Position numbers and translations under genes: made by a program. DNA of 64,000 nt from Ruegeria lacuscaerulensis ITI-1157 (GTDB lineage: Bacteria > Pseudomonadota > Alphaproteobacteria > Rhodobacterales > Rhodobacteraceae). Shown piece after piece: positions 35,978-46,300 of the stretch (positions within the stretch are counted from its first letter, which is position 1; each line of letters opens with the position of its first letter). The stretch lies in NCBI GenBank assembly GCA_000161775.1, contig GG704596.1, forward strand, positions 2,347,979-2,411,978. Direction: 5' to 3'. Under the pieces are notes generated by a model. The model saw only the letters and a program-made list of their open reading frames with translations. It was not told where the DNA came from and made no database searches.

Positions 35978-37168
35978 TCATTGGTCCAACGCGGCGACGC
36001 CGGGTAGGGTCTTGCCCTCCATCCACTCCAGGAACGCACCACCGGCGGTCGAGATGTAGGTGAAATCCTGCGCCGCGCCCGACGCGTTCAGCGCGGCGAC
36101 CGTATCCCCGCCGCCGGCCACCGAGACCAGCTTGCCCGCGCGGGTCAACTCGGCTGCCTTCAGCGCGGCGGCGTTGGTGGCCGCGTCGAAGGGCTCGATC
36201 TCGAAAGCGCCCAAGGGGCCGTTCCAGATCAGGGTCTTGCTGTCTTCAAAGGTCTTGCAGATCGTGGCCACGGTTTCCGGCCCCGCGTCCAGGATCATCG
36301 CATCAGCCGGGCACTGATCGGCCGGCACCACTTTGTGCGGGGCGTGGGCCTCGAACTTTTCGGCCACGACCACGTCGCTGGGCAGAATGATGCGGCACCC
36401 GGTTTCCTCGGCCTTGGCCATGATCTGAGCGGCGGTGTCGGTCATGGCGTGTTCGGCCAACGATTTGCCCACGTCATACCCTTTGGCCAGCAGGAAGGTG
36501 TTGGCCATGCCGCCGCCGATGATCAGGTTGTCGACCTTCTCGATCAGGTTGCCCAGCAGGTCCAGCTTGGTCGAGACCTTGGCCCCGCCGACCACCGCGG
36601 TGACCGGACGCTGAGGGTTGCCCAACGCGGTCTCGAGCGCGCTCAGCTCGGCCTGCATCAGGCGCCCGGCGCAGGACGGCAGAAGCCGCGCCAGCGCTTC
36701 GGTCGAGGCATGGGCGCGGTGCGCTGCGGAAAAGGCATCGTTGCAATAGATGTCACCCAGCTTGGCCATCCCTTCGGCCAGTTTGGCGCTGTTCTTGGTT
36801 TCGCCGTCGTGGAAACGGGTATTCTCCAGCAGAACGACTTCGCCTTCGCCCTGGTTGGCCACGGCCATCTCGGCCTCGTATCCGACGCAGTCTTCGCCAA
36901 AGCGGACCTTGGTGCCAAAGGCCGATTCCAGCGCGGGCACCAGCTGTTTCAGTGACAGGGTCTGCCGCCGCTCGCCGCCGGGGCGCCCGAAATGGGCCAG
37001 CAGGATGGGTTTGCCGCCCTTGGCCAGAATGTCGCGCACGGTGGGCACGATGCGTTGGATGCGCGTGTCGTCGGTCACCGCGCCATCTACGACCGGCACG
37101 TTGATGTCCACGCGCACCAGTACGCGTTTGCCCTTCAGGTCCATGTCGTCCAGCGTTTTCCAGCCCAT
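35978..37168 (-). CDS. pgk: Phosphoglycerate kinase
   Basis: The protein has 396 residues starting M-G-W-K-T-L-D-D. Motifs include [36 protein letters not shown] and G-G-G-D-T-V-A-A. The open frame extends far upstream antisense to the cyclophilin genes, but that part has no kinase similarity and the family length fits this ATG. It interconverts 1,3-bisphosphoglycerate and 3-phosphoglycerate. It is divergent from the cyclophilin pair. Confidence 0.97.
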   Translation of the reverse strand: MGWKTLDDMDLKGKRVLVRVDINVPVVDGAVTDDTRIQRIVPTVRDILAKGGKPILLAHFGRPGGERRQTLSLKQLVPALESAFGTKVRFGEDCVGYEAEMAVANQGEGEVVLLENTRFHDGETKNSAKLAEGMAKLGDIYCNDAFSAAHRAHASTEALARLLPSCAGRLMQAELSALETALGNPQRPVTAVVGGAKVSTKLDLLGNLIEKVDNLIIGGGMANTFLLAKGYDVGKSLAEHAMTDTAAQIMAKAEETGCRIILPSDVVVAEKFEAHAPHKVVPADQCPADAMILDAGPETVATICKTFEDSKTLIWNGPLGAFEIEPFDAATNAAALKAAELTRAGKLVSVAGGGDTVAALNASGAAQDFTYISTAGGAFLEWMEGKTLPGVAALDQ

Positions 37169-37303
37169 CGTGTCATCCTCGCCGTTTTCACCACGCGTCA
37201 GCGGTTCTTTTCCTGCATTTTGCCGACAGGTCAATGCTTCACTTGGCTTTCCCGCGTCCGGCGCATAGGTATTTGCGCAAATCATTCCACAGGAGAGAGC
37301 CTC

Positions 37304-37810
37304 ATGGCCGAGATCAAGGATCCCGAAAACACCATCATCATCGAGTTGAAGGACGGCAAGGTCGTCATCGAACTGCTGCCCGACGTTGCACCCCAACATT
37401 GCGAGCGCATGAAAGAGCTGGCGCGCGCGGGCGAGTATGACAACGTGGCCTTTCACCGGGTGATCGACGGTTTCATGGCGCAGACCGGCGACGTGCAGCA
37501 CGGCGACATGGAAGACGGATTCAACATCCGCATGGCGGGCACGGGCGGATCGTCTCTGCCGAACCTTCCGGCCGAGTTTTCCAAGCTGCCGCATGACCGT
37601 GGAACGGTGGGCGCGGCGCGCTCGGCCAACCCGAACTCGGCCAATTCGCAGTTCTTCATCAACTTCAAGGACAACCACTTCTTGAACGGCCAATACACCG
37701 TCTATGGCCGCGTCATCGAGGGGATGGAGCATGTCGATGCGATCACCCGCGGCGAGCCGCCGGCGAACCCTGACCGCATGATCAGCGTCAAGGTGGCCGC
37801 CGATGTATAA
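37304..37810 (+). CDS. Cytosolic cyclophilin-type peptidyl-prolyl isomerase
   Basis: The protein has 168 residues with no signal peptide. The cyclophilin core [23 protein letters not shown] and [11 protein letters not shown] is intact. A GGAGAGAG site precedes the ATG. It catalyses proline isomerisation during folding. Its stop overlaps the next cyclophilin gene by 8 bp, so the two are co-translated. Confidence 0.95.
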   Translation: MAEIKDPENTIIIELKDGKVVIELLPDVAPQHCERMKELARAGEYDNVAFHRVIDGFMAQTGDVQHGDMEDGFNIRMAGTGGSSLPNLPAEFSKLPHDRGTVGAARSANPNSANSQFFINFKDNHFLNGQYTVYGRVIEGMEHVDAITRGEPPANPDRMISVKVAADV

Positions 37811-38348
37811 GCTGGCCACCGTTTTTGCCCTGCTGGCCAGCCCCGCGCTGGCCACGGGCCTGCAGATCGAAGTCGAGGGCGAGGCCAACGGCACGATCAC
37901 CATCGACCTGTTCGAAGACGTCGCGCCCAAGCATGTCGAGCAGATCACCGCTCTGGCCGCCGAGGGCAAGTATGACGGGGTGGCCTTCCATCGCGTGATC
38001 GACGGCTTCATGGCGCAGACCGGCGATGTCGAACACGGCAAGCTGGGCAGCGACATGCGCCGCGCCGGGACCGGCGGCTCGGATCGCCCCGATCTGCCGG
38101 CCGAATTCTCGGATGTACCCTATGAGCGCGGCATCGTCGGCATGGCCCGCGCGCGCGACCCGAACAGCGCCAATTCGCAGTTCTTCATCATGTTCGATGC
38201 GGCACCGTCGCTGAACGGCCAATATACCGTGGTTGGCAAGGTGACCGACGGGATGGATGTGGTGGATGCGATCAAGCGCGGCACCGGTCCGAACGGTGCC
38301 GTGATCGGTCAGCCCGACGTGATGACCAAGGTCACCGTCACCGACTGA
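37803..38348 (+). CDS. Exported cyclophilin-type peptidyl-prolyl isomerase
   Basis: The protein has 181 residues with a short signal peptide ([17 protein letters not shown], cleavage near 17-18). It has the same core motifs as its upstream neighbour ([23 protein letters not shown]). It is probably a duplicate that gained or kept export. The pair covers cytoplasm and periplasm from one transcript. Confidence 0.95.
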   Translation: MYKLATVFALLASPALATGLQIEVEGEANGTITIDLFEDVAPKHVEQITALAAEGKYDGVAFHRVIDGFMAQTGDVEHGKLGSDMRRAGTGGSDRPDLPAEFSDVPYERGIVGMARARDPNSANSQFFIMFDAAPSLNGQYTVVGKVTDGMDVVDAIKRGTGPNGAVIGQPDVMTKVTVTD

Positions 38349-38355
38349 TCCCGTC

Positions 38356-38380
38356 ACCCGGCGCGGTATTCGCGCCGGGT
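38356..38380 (+). terminator. Hairpin after the cyclophilin pair
   Basis: A perfect 10-bp stem (ACCCGGCGCG at 38356-38365, CGCGCCGGGT at 38371-38380) with loop GTATT lies 7 bp after the stop. No T-run follows, so it may block RNA decay or assist termination. Confidence 0.5.
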
Positions 38381-38469
38381 ATTGACGCACGGGTCTTCAC
38401 GTCCCTGTGCACGGGGGTTGGCCGCGTGCCCCTGCATCAGGCACCATGGCGCGCAGTTGCAGGTGCCCC

Positions 38470-39432
38470 ATGCGAACCCTTGTTTCCGTTCTGCTGATCG
38501 TCTGCGCCACCGCCGCGTCCGCCAACCCGGACCTGTGGCGCGGCGAATGGCCCCGGACCGATTTTGCGATGACATCGGTGCGGAGCTGGTCACAGATCCG
38601 CTCCGGCGGGCCGCCCAGGGATGGCATCCCCGCGCTCAGCGATCCTGCTTTCGTCAGGGCCAGGGATGCGTCCGGGCTGGACACTACCGAGCCGGTCCTC
38701 ACGATCGAACTGCCCGGCGGCCGGCCGCGCGCCTATCCCATCCGCTACCTGATCTGGCACGAGATCGTGAATGACCGGATCGGCAATCGGCCCGTCGCGA
38801 TCACCTATTGCCCGCTGTGCAACTCGGCGCTTGTCTTCGACCGGCGCACGGATCACGGCGTGCTCAGTTTCGGCGTCACGGGCAAGCTGCGCCATTCGGA
38901 CATGGTCATGTACGACCGTGAAACCGAAAGCTGGTGGCAACAGGCCACGGGCGAGGCAATCGTCGGGCGGCTGACCGGAATGCGACTGCAAGCGCTTCCG
39001 GCGTGGATGGAAAGCTGGGCGCAGTTTCGCCAGCGCAACCCGGATGGATTGGCAATGGCCGAGCCGCATTACAACAGGGACTATGGGCGCAATCCCTATC
39101 GCGGCTATGACACGTCACGTCATCCCTTCTTGTATGACGGAGAATTGCCTCCGAATGGCATCCACCCGCTGGAACGGGTGGTCCGCGTGGGCGACCGGGC
39201 CTGGCCTCTGAGCCGCCTGCGTCGCCAAGGGAAGGTGACCGAGGCCGGCGTGACGATCTCGTGGCGCAGCGGCCAGGCCTCGGCGCTGGATGCCGGGCGC
39301 ATCGCCAAGGGGCGTGACGTCGGCTCGATCCGCGTCACCGATGCCGCCGGGCAGGACGTGGTGCATGACGTGATGTTCGCCTTCGCTTTCCATGCCTTCT
39401 GGCCCGACGGGATATGGATGATTGACCGCTAG
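38470..39432 (+). CDS. DUF3179 exported protein
   Basis: The protein has 320 residues with a signal peptide (M-R-T-L-V-S-V-L-L-I-V-C-A-T-A-A-S-A). The DUF3179 core is present: D-G-I-P-A-L, A-Y-P-I-R-Y-L-I-W-H-E-I-V-N-D, and V-A-I-T-Y-C-P-L-C-N-S-A-L-V-F with a CxxC pair. The biochemical role of the family is not established. It is followed directly by a decayed aquaporin gene on the other strand. Confidence 0.88.
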   Translation: MRTLVSVLLIVCATAASANPDLWRGEWPRTDFAMTSVRSWSQIRSGGPPRDGIPALSDPAFVRARDASGLDTTEPVLTIELPGGRPRAYPIRYLIWHEIVNDRIGNRPVAITYCPLCNSALVFDRRTDHGVLSFGVTGKLRHSDMVMYDRETESWWQQATGEAIVGRLTGMRLQALPAWMESWAQFRQRNPDGLAMAEPHYNRDYGRNPYRGYDTSRHPFLYDGELPPNGIHPLERVVRVGDRAWPLSRLRRQGKVTEAGVTISWRSGQASALDAGRIAKGRDVGSIRVTDAAGQDVVHDVMFAFAFHAFWPDGIWMIDR

Positions 39433-39440
39433 CGGTGTCG

Positions 39441-39790
39441 TCAGATCTCGGACGCCATCGCCTTCCAGATCAGCGCGCCCACCGCGCCGCCGACGACAGA
39501 CGCGACCTGGAAAAGCCACAGCTGCGTCAGAGCAGGCCTGTCGGCGAACAACGCGACGCCGGCCAGTGCCTTTTTTGCACGTGGCGCCCAGGATGATGAT
39601 CGGGAAAAGGCGGTCATAAATATCTCGATCACCAGCGTCGACAGCATCGAATACCCTTCGGGCGAGGCTTCGCCATATCCGTTCGAGGCAAAACTGCCGA
39701 CACCGTAGAACCCGAGCGCGTCGCTGCAAAACCGCAGCCGCCGGAAACAAGCCAAGAAAACTCTGAATGTGGTGCAGTCCAGCCCGGCAA
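39441..39790 (-). pseudogene. aqpZ: Aquaporin Z remnant (frameshifted and internally deleted)
   Basis: Pieces of AqpZ appear in order but in different minus-strand frames. W-L-V-S-G-G-C-G is followed by a gap, then A-S-N-G-Y-G-E-A-S-P-E-G-Y-S-M-L-S-T-L-V-I-E-I. After one shift comes I-I-I-L-G-A-T, and after another V-A-L-F-A-D-R-P-A-L-T-Q-L-W-L-F followed by G-A-L-I-W-K-A-M-A-S-E. Both NPA pore motifs are missing. The total coding length is about half of an intact gene, so it is non-functional. Confidence 0.85.
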
Positions 39791-39856
39791 ATTTTTATTG
39801 GGACAAGGCATGCCGAACTCGCCTGCTGGCAGGGAAGGTTTCGTGACTTGGCAACG

Positions 39857-39884
39857 AAAAAAGCGCCGCGGAGTGCCGCGGCGC
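39857..39884 (-). terminator. Terminator of the M23-bactofilin operon
   Basis: A perfect 9-bp stem (GCGCCGCGG / CCGCGGCGC, four-base loop) is followed on the minus strand by six T (A6 at 39857-39862). Confidence 0.9.
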
Positions 39885-39910
39885 CGGATTGGTGGACCGA
39901 AAAGGGGGGG

Positions 39911-40414
39911 TTACTGACTGACTTCAGCCGCCGGGTTGGCGCCGGGCTTGCCGCTGCGGCCCGGGTTCAGGGGGTCATCCTGACGCTGGACCGAACCTTC
40001 GAAATGCGCGCCGCTTTCGATCGCGATGGTCTTGTGGATGATGTCGCCCTCGACGCGCGCGGTCGAGGTCAGGCGCACCTTCAGCCCGCGCACACGACCC
40101 ACGATACGTCCATTGACGACCACGTCATCGGCGGTCACTTCGCCCTTGATGGTGGCGGTTTCACCGATGGTCAGCAGATGCGCGCGGATGTCGCCCTCGA
40201 CGGTGCCTTCGACCTGGATGTCACCGGTGGTCTTGATGTTGCCGGTGATGTGCAGGTCCGACGACAGAACCGATGCCGGAGGCTTGGGCTTGGGCGGGGT
40301 GGCCGCCGGCTTCGTGTCGGCCGGGGCGGGGGTCGCCTGTGCTGCCGGAGCGGCGGGTTTCGCTGCTTCGGGTGCCTTCGATGCGGGCTCGTTGATTTTG
40401 CTTTTAGAAAACAT
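39911..40414 (-). CDS. Bactofilin
   Basis: The protein has 167 residues. A Pro/Ala-rich disordered N-terminus (about 1-48) is followed by a bactofilin beta-helix (about 50-145) with repeated I-x-G-x-I/V steps, such as I-T-G-N-I-K-T-T-G-D-I-Q-V-E-G-T-V-E-G-D-I. Bactofilins form polar or ring-like filaments on the membrane and place cell-wall enzymes. It overlaps the upstream M23 peptidase gene by 11 bp, a pairing conserved in several bacteria. Confidence 0.95.
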   Translation of the reverse strand: MFSKSKINEPASKAPEAAKPAAPAAQATPAPADTKPAATPPKPKPPASVLSSDLHITGNIKTTGDIQVEGTVEGDIRAHLLTIGETATIKGEVTADDVVVNGRIVGRVRGLKVRLTSTARVEGDIIHKTIAIESGAHFEGSVQRQDDPLNPGRSGKPGANPAAEVSQ

Positions 40415-41729
40415 TTTTCGCAGCCTTGATGTAGGTCATTGGGTTTACGGGTTTGCCGTTTACATGCACTTCATAGTGCAGATGCGTTCCGGTAGACCGT
40501 CCGGTGTTACCCATATCAGCAATATGGTCCCCGCGCGAGACCCTTTGGCCTACCTTGACGCGGATCTTCGAGTTGTGGGCGTAGTAGGTTTCGATCCCGA
40601 AGGCGTGCCTGATCTTGACCAGCTTGCCGAAACCCGATTGCCATCCGGCATGGGTCACTACGCCGTCGGCGGTGGCAAAGATGTCGGTTCCGGTGGGGGC
40701 CGCAAAATCGGTGCCCTTGTGCATCCGGCGACCGCCTGTCTTGGGATCCCTGCGATATCCGAAACCGCTGGTAAAGCGAAAGGCGGAATGGATCGGAGTG
40801 GCAAAAGGTGCCTTCTCGGCGGCAATGCGGTACAGGTTCAGCTGGTCCATCTGCTCCAGCAGGCGGTTCGCACGGATCTCATCCGGCGACAGTGCCTCGC
40901 CGCGGGTGCTGAACGAAATCGGGGTCAACGGGCCGCCCATGCCGCTGTAGCCACGGCGTACTTCGTCGAGGATCCGGTCGGTGGGCATCCCGGCCTGGCG
41001 GAACATCTTGTCCAGCGGCTCGACCGAGATCGCCATGGCCTCTTCCAGTTGACGGAAAATCTCGTCATTGCGTTCCTGCATCAGCTGGATTTCCAGTTCC
41101 AGCTCGTCGCGCTGGTCCAGCGCACTTTGCGCATCCGAGGCGATCTGGTCGCGCTGCTGGGCCGTGCGGGCGAGAGCATCGGACAGGAATTCCATCTGGA
41201 CCGGCGCGGTCGAGGCAAACACTGTTCCGGATGTTTCGTCCGCTTTCTGCCGGAGCGCGGCCAACTCCGCACGCGCCTGCTCGCGCTGCTTCATTGTGGT
41301 GCGCAGCGTGGTCTGGATCACCTCGATTCCGGTCTCCAGTTCGCGACGCCGGTTTTCGGATTCCAGCAATTCCGCCTGCATCGCCGAGATCCGCGCCAAA
41401 GCCGCGTTGAACCGTTTATGTGCCGCTAGCGCCTCTTGCGCGCGGGCATCGCGCTCGGCGGACAGGATGTTCAGACGTTCCTGATAGACCGCCTGATCGC
41501 GTTTGGCCTGATCACGGAAATTGCCCGAGCCGATGCTGTCCATCAGCAAAATCGCCGTTGCCACAGATGTCCACCCGACCATGATCGCCATGCCCAGGAT
41601 CGCAGCAACTTGCGTTTCCGAACTGAGCCGGATGAAGCGCGTGTCCTTGTCGGATTTCAGAAACACCCGGCGTTCCGGAAAATGCCGCTCGAGCAGTGAG
41701 TGAAGTTTGATTGCCAGACGTCTCCGCAC
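40404..41729 (-). CDS. M23 peptidase with coiled coil, bactofilin partner
   Basis: About 441 residues from a GTG at 41729, chosen because GGGAGAGG lies upstream; a TTG at 41765 is possible. A cytosolic basic tail is followed by one membrane helix (about 40-65) and a long coiled coil (about 70-250). The LytM/M23 domain has its zinc ligands in H-K-G-T-D-F-A-A-P and T-H-L-H-Y-E-V. It probably cuts peptidoglycan cross-links. Co-translation with bactofilin implies spatial control of the enzyme. Confidence 0.93.
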   Translation of the reverse strand: MRRRLAIKLHSLLERHFPERRVFLKSDKDTRFIRLSSETQVAAILGMAIMVGWTSVATAILLMDSIGSGNFRDQAKRDQAVYQERLNILSAERDARAQEALAAHKRFNAALARISAMQAELLESENRRRELETGIEVIQTTLRTTMKQREQARAELAALRQKADETSGTVFASTAPVQMEFLSDALARTAQQRDQIASDAQSALDQRDELELEIQLMQERNDEIFRQLEEAMAISVEPLDKMFRQAGMPTDRILDEVRRGYSGMGGPLTPISFSTRGEALSPDEIRANRLLEQMDQLNLYRIAAEKAPFATPIHSAFRFTSGFGYRRDPKTGGRRMHKGTDFAAPTGTDIFATADGVVTHAGWQSGFGKLVKIRHAFGIETYYAHNSKIRVKVGQRVSRGDHIADMGNTGRSTGTHLHYEVHVNGKPVNPMTYIKAAKNVF

Positions 41730-41923
41730 GCGCCTTACCTCTCCCTCGATTATCCCCAATACCAAGGCCGATCATGAGTGGGTCTGCTGCCCTGTTGGCG
41801 GATTGCTTAAAGGCCTCACCTCGTTTGGGCAAGTTTGTTAACCGGTTGGTCCAAAATGGGCGCGTTTTCCCGCAGAAGATCGGCGGGAACTTGCCGATCG
41901 AGGGCATATCGAGGGCATTGAGC

Positions 41924-42763
41924 TTAATCCTGCGCCGTGCCCGGTCGCGGCAGATCTTCGGTCAAGGGCCAGTAGAAATCGGGCGGCAGACCGGCCTCGG
42001 CGCGCTTTTCCTCGTTGAAGGGCGGCTTGAGTGCGCCATGGAAATAGCGCCGGACCAGTTGGTGGAACACGTCCTTGGGGTCGGCATTTTCCCGACCGCA
42101 CAGAAAGTGGAACCATTTCGATCCATAGGCCACATGCCCGACCTCTTCGGCATAGATCACTTCCAGCGCGGCCACCGCCTGATCGGCCTTGGCCTTGCGG
42201 AAGATGTCGATCATGCCCGGAGTCACGTCCAGTCCACGCGCCTCAAGCACCATCGGCACCACCGCAAGCCGGCCCATCAGGTCTTCGGCGGTGTCCTCGG
42301 CCGCACGCCACATACCGGCATGGGCGGGCAGGGCGCCGTAATGGCTGCCCATCGCCTCCAAGCAGTCGCAGACCATCTCGAAATGGCGCGATTCCTCCTC
42401 GGCGCATTTGACCCAGTCGTCGTAGAATCCGATCGGCATCGGCACATGTCCGAACCGGGCGATGATGTCCCAGTGCAGGTCCACCGCATTCAGCTCGATA
42501 TGGGCGACGGCGTGCAGTAGCGCGATGCGCCCGGCCTCGGACCCGGGGCGGCGGCGGGGCACGTCGCGCGGCGACAGCAGCTCGGGCCGGGCGGGGCGCG
42601 CGGGATGCAAGGGCGGTTCGGCGGTTCCGACCTCGATCGTCGGGGCCTCGCCCTTGCGGGCTGCGAACCATGCGGCCGCATATTGCCTGGACAGGGCGGT
42701 CTTGGCCCGCCCCTCCGCGGTTGTCAGCACCTCGGTCGCCATCTGGGTCAGGGTCTTGGCCAC
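41924..42763 (-). CDS. DUF455 ferritin-like protein
   Basis: About 279 residues from a GTG preceded by GGAGG; an ATG seven codons upstream is possible. The helical core has metal-ligand-type motifs H-I-E-L-N-A-V-D-L-H-W-D, E-E-E-S-R-H-F and A-E-E-V-G-H-V, fitting a di-metal ferritin-like fold. In some family members a link to tRNA hydroxylation (MiaE-like) has been proposed; that is not shown here. It lies upstream of the M23-bactofilin genes and downstream of bcp on the same strand. Confidence 0.85.
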   Translation of the reverse strand: MAKTLTQMATEVLTTAEGRAKTALSRQYAAAWFAARKGEAPTIEVGTAEPPLHPARPARPELLSPRDVPRRRPGSEAGRIALLHAVAHIELNAVDLHWDIIARFGHVPMPIGFYDDWVKCAEEESRHFEMVCDCLEAMGSHYGALPAHAGMWRAAEDTAEDLMGRLAVVPMVLEARGLDVTPGMIDIFRKAKADQAVAALEVIYAEEVGHVAYGSKWFHFLCGRENADPKDVFHQLVRRYFHGALKPPFNEEKRAEAGLPPDFYWPLTEDLPRPGTAQD

Positions 42764-42820
42764 GGGATCCTCCATCTGTTCCAAGGGGTTGGGGCCTCTT
42801 AGACCGGATGACCTGCGGCG

Positions 42821-43282
42821 TCAAAGTTCGCGCACGGCTTCCAGCACCTCGTCGACATGGCCGGGCACCTTCACCTTGCGCCAGATGCGCGCGATCTTGC
42901 CGTCGGCGTCGATCAGGAAGGTCGAGCGTTCGATTCCCATCGATTTCTTCCCGTACATGTTCTTCTCGACCCAGACGCCATAATCCTGGCATACGGTTCC
43001 ATCTTCGTCGGACAGAAGCGGCGTCGTCAGCCCGTGCTTGGCGACGAACTTGTCATGCTTTGCCACGCTGTCGCGCGAGATGCCGAAAACCTGCGCTCCC
43101 GCCTCGGCGAAGGCCGGAAGGGCCTCGGAAAATCCGATGGATTCCTTGGTGCAGCCCGGCGTATCATCACGGGGATAGAAGAACAAAACAACAGGGTGGC
43201 CGCGCAGGTCCGACAGGGTGACCGAGCCGCCGCCGTCGCGGGGCAGGGTGAAATCGGGGGCGATGTCTGACACGTCGGGCAT
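42821..43282 (-). CDS. bcp: Bcp/PrxQ-type peroxiredoxin
   Basis: The protein has 153 residues. The peroxidatic Cys44 lies in D-T-P-G-C-T-K-E. The resolving Cys five residues later, present in E. coli Bcp, is Ile49 here. Another Cys at about position 98 (G-T-V-C-Q-D-Y-G) may serve instead, or the enzyme may use external thiols. It reduces hydroperoxides. It is divergent from the AsmA-like gene with only 57 bp between the starts. Confidence 0.93.
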   Translation of the reverse strand: MPDVSDIAPDFTLPRDGGGSVTLSDLRGHPVVLFFYPRDDTPGCTKESIGFSEALPAFAEAGAQVFGISRDSVAKHDKFVAKHGLTTPLLSDEDGTVCQDYGVWVEKNMYGKKSMGIERSTFLIDADGKIARIWRKVKVPGHVDEVLEAVREL

Positions 43283-43339
43283 TTTTTTTCTCCGGTCGGA
43301 ATTTTTAATTGGTGCCGGACATCATAGGGCGGCGCGGGC

Positions 43340-46300
43340 ATGTTGAAAGGCGAAGAAGACAAATTGGCCCAACTGCAAGACGATCAAGCAGATAAGCCTG
43401 GCCGGAAGCCTCGCAGAAGATCGCGCAGGCGCCTGGCTGCGCTCTGGGCCGTTCGCGGTGTGTTCCTGCTTGTTGTTCTGGCCTTCATTTCGGGTTTGAT
43501 GGTCGTGGGGCACAGGGTGCACGCGCCCGATTGGCTCCGCGACAGGGTGGAATCCCGCCTGGATCAATCGCTCGGCGGACTGAAGATCCGCTTCGGAGAC
43601 GCCAGTTTCATAATCAACGAAGGGTGGCGTCCGCGGCTGCGATTGACCGACGTGTCCATCAGCGATGCCGAGGGCCGCCAGATCGTGCAGGTTTCGGACA
43701 TGCGAGCCAGCCTTGCGATGCGCCCTCTGCTGCGCGGCCATCTGCGGCCCAAGCGGATCACCATGAACGGAGCTCGGATCGCTCTGACCCGGGGCCGGGA
43801 CGGAGCCCTGACCTTGACGGTCGGGTCGGGCAGCAGCCCGATGCGGCAGGCATCAACTCTTGCCGATATGATCGAACAATCGGACGCTGTCTTCATGGCG
43901 CCGGCGCTGTCGGCTCTGACTTCGGTCGAACTCGACGCGATCACGCTGGACTATCGAGACCTGCGCCTGGGCCGGGCTTGGGTTCTGGATGGCGGGCATA
44001 TCCTTGCGACACGCAGCGATCGGCAAATACGTCTGGCCACCGGCTTTTCGGTGCTGGCAGGGCGCGACTACGTCAGTTCGATCGAGGCCAACTACACCAG
44101 CACGTTGGGCTCGCCCGACGCGCAATTCGGCGTTTCGATCACGGACCTTCCCGCCACGGATGTGGCTGCGCAGACGCCGGCACTGGCGTGGCTGCAGGTG
44201 CTCGACACACCGATTTCGGGTGCGCTGCGCGGCAGTATCGACGGGCAAGGCGCGCTGGGGCCGGTCTTTGCCACGCTGAACCTGGGCGCCGGTGCCGTGC
44301 AGCCGAACCCCGAAACGCGGCCGGTTCCCTTCGACTCGGCCCGGACGTATTTCACCTATGACCCCGTTCAGCAGGTGCTGGATTTCAACGAGGTGTCGGT
44401 CGTCTCGGCCTGGGGCAGCGTCAACGCGGAAGGCAGGGCCTATTTGCAGGGCGTCGATGCGGGAACGCTGGACAGCATGGCAGTTCAATTCCGGCTGACC
44501 GGTATCCGCGTCAACCCTGCGGATCTGTTCATCGATGAACTGCAGCTGACGCAGGCAGACCTGGATTTTCAGATCAAACTGAATCCATTTCGCCTGCAAT
44601 TGGGGCAGATCGTGGTCGAAGACGGCGCGCATCAATTGCATGCAACAGGCCAGCTGCTGGGCTTGCCCGAGGGGTGGAGCGTGGATCTCGATGCGGAAAT
44701 CGACCGGATGCCTTACGATCGGGTGTTGCAGTATTGGCCGCCAAAGCTGGCGCCCAAGCCCCGCAAATGGGTGACCGAAAACCTGTTCGAAGGTGAGATG
44801 TCGGATCTGGACTTTGCCCTGCGTCTGCGGCCCGGGGCCAAGCCCAATATCTATGCGGATTTCGATTTTCAGGATGCAACGGTCCGTTTCGCCAAGACGC
44901 TACCGCCATTGCGCGGGGGGCGTGGGCAGGCGACTCTGATAAACCGTCGCTTCACGGTGACCGCACAGGAAGGGACGGTCACCGCGGATGCAGGCGGCGT
45001 GGTCGATGCCACGGGGACGTCCTTCATAATTCCTGATACCAGCATCAAGAAATCAACCCCCGCCATTGTCCGGGTAAAGGCGCGTGGCAGCGTGACGGCC
45101 GCGCTCTCCCTGCTGGATCGAGCGCCGCTGCAGTTGCTGACCAAGGCCAACCTGCCGGTCGATCTTGCCGATGGACAGGTGCAGCTGAGCGGCACGCTGG
45201 CGTTACCGCTGATCAAGGGGCTCAAACTGAAGGACACGCAGTTCCACTTTTCCGGAGATATTCGAGACCTGAGTTCGGAGCGGCTGGTGCCGGGGTTCCG
45301 GATCAGCGCTGACCGATTGGCATTGAATGGCGATCAAACCGGGGTCACCATCGCGGGTGACGGGCTGTTCGGCGAGGTTCCCGTGCAGGCGGTGTGGCGC
45401 CAGCCCATCGGCGGGACATCGGCCCAGCGCAGCACCTTGAGTGGAGAGATAGAGCTCTCGCCACGGCTGATGGATGAGCTGAACGTGGGCTTGCCGCCGG
45501 GTATGTTGACCGGGCAGGGCCAGGCACGGATCGAACTTGGGATCGGCGGCGGCGCACCGCCCAGGCTGCAGGCTCGTTCGGACCTGGCGGGTGTCGGGTT
45601 GGCCATCCCGCAATTGGGCTGGCGCAAGGCGGCGGGCACCACGGGCGACTTGCAGGTCGATGCCACGCTGGGTGACGAATTGGGTATCGAAACGTTCCGG
45701 GTCGAGGCGGCCGGGCTGCGGGCCGTTGCTTCGATCTCGATCAAGGACGGGGCCTTTGACCGCATGCAGTTCAGTTCGTTCGAACTGGGCGACTGGCTGG
45801 CTGTCCCGGCCGAATTGATCGGGGGCGGCGCGGCAGCACCAGACATTCGGGTTCTGGGTGGCGTACTGGATCTTGGAAAGGCAAGTTTCGGAAGCAACGG
45901 CGAAGGCGGCGCGTCAAGTCAGGGGCCCAAGCTGGACGTGACCCTCGATCGGCTGCAGGTCACCGAAACCGTCGCGTTGACCGGCCTGTCCGGGCGGTTC
46001 GAAACCACTGGCGGGCTTCGGGGGGGATTCAGCGCGAAGGTCAACGGTGGCGCAGCCATTCAGGGGCAAGTTCTGCCCAGCAACGGGCGCAGTGCAGTTC
46101 GGCTGCAATCAGCCGATGCAGGGGCCGTGCTGCGGTCCGCAGGTCTTTTGTCTCAGGCGCGCGGCGGCAGTCTTCAGGTCCAGTTGGACCCGGTGTCCGA
46201 GCCGGGCAACTATGACCTCACCCTGCTTATCCGTGACGCGCGGATCACCGATGCTCCGGCCATGGCGGCTCTTCTGAACGCCGTCAGCCTTGTCGGGCTT

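Noticed and set aside
37169..38056. Long open frame extending pgk upstream on the minus strand
   Set aside because: It lies antisense to two well-supported cyclophilin genes and has no kinase similarity.
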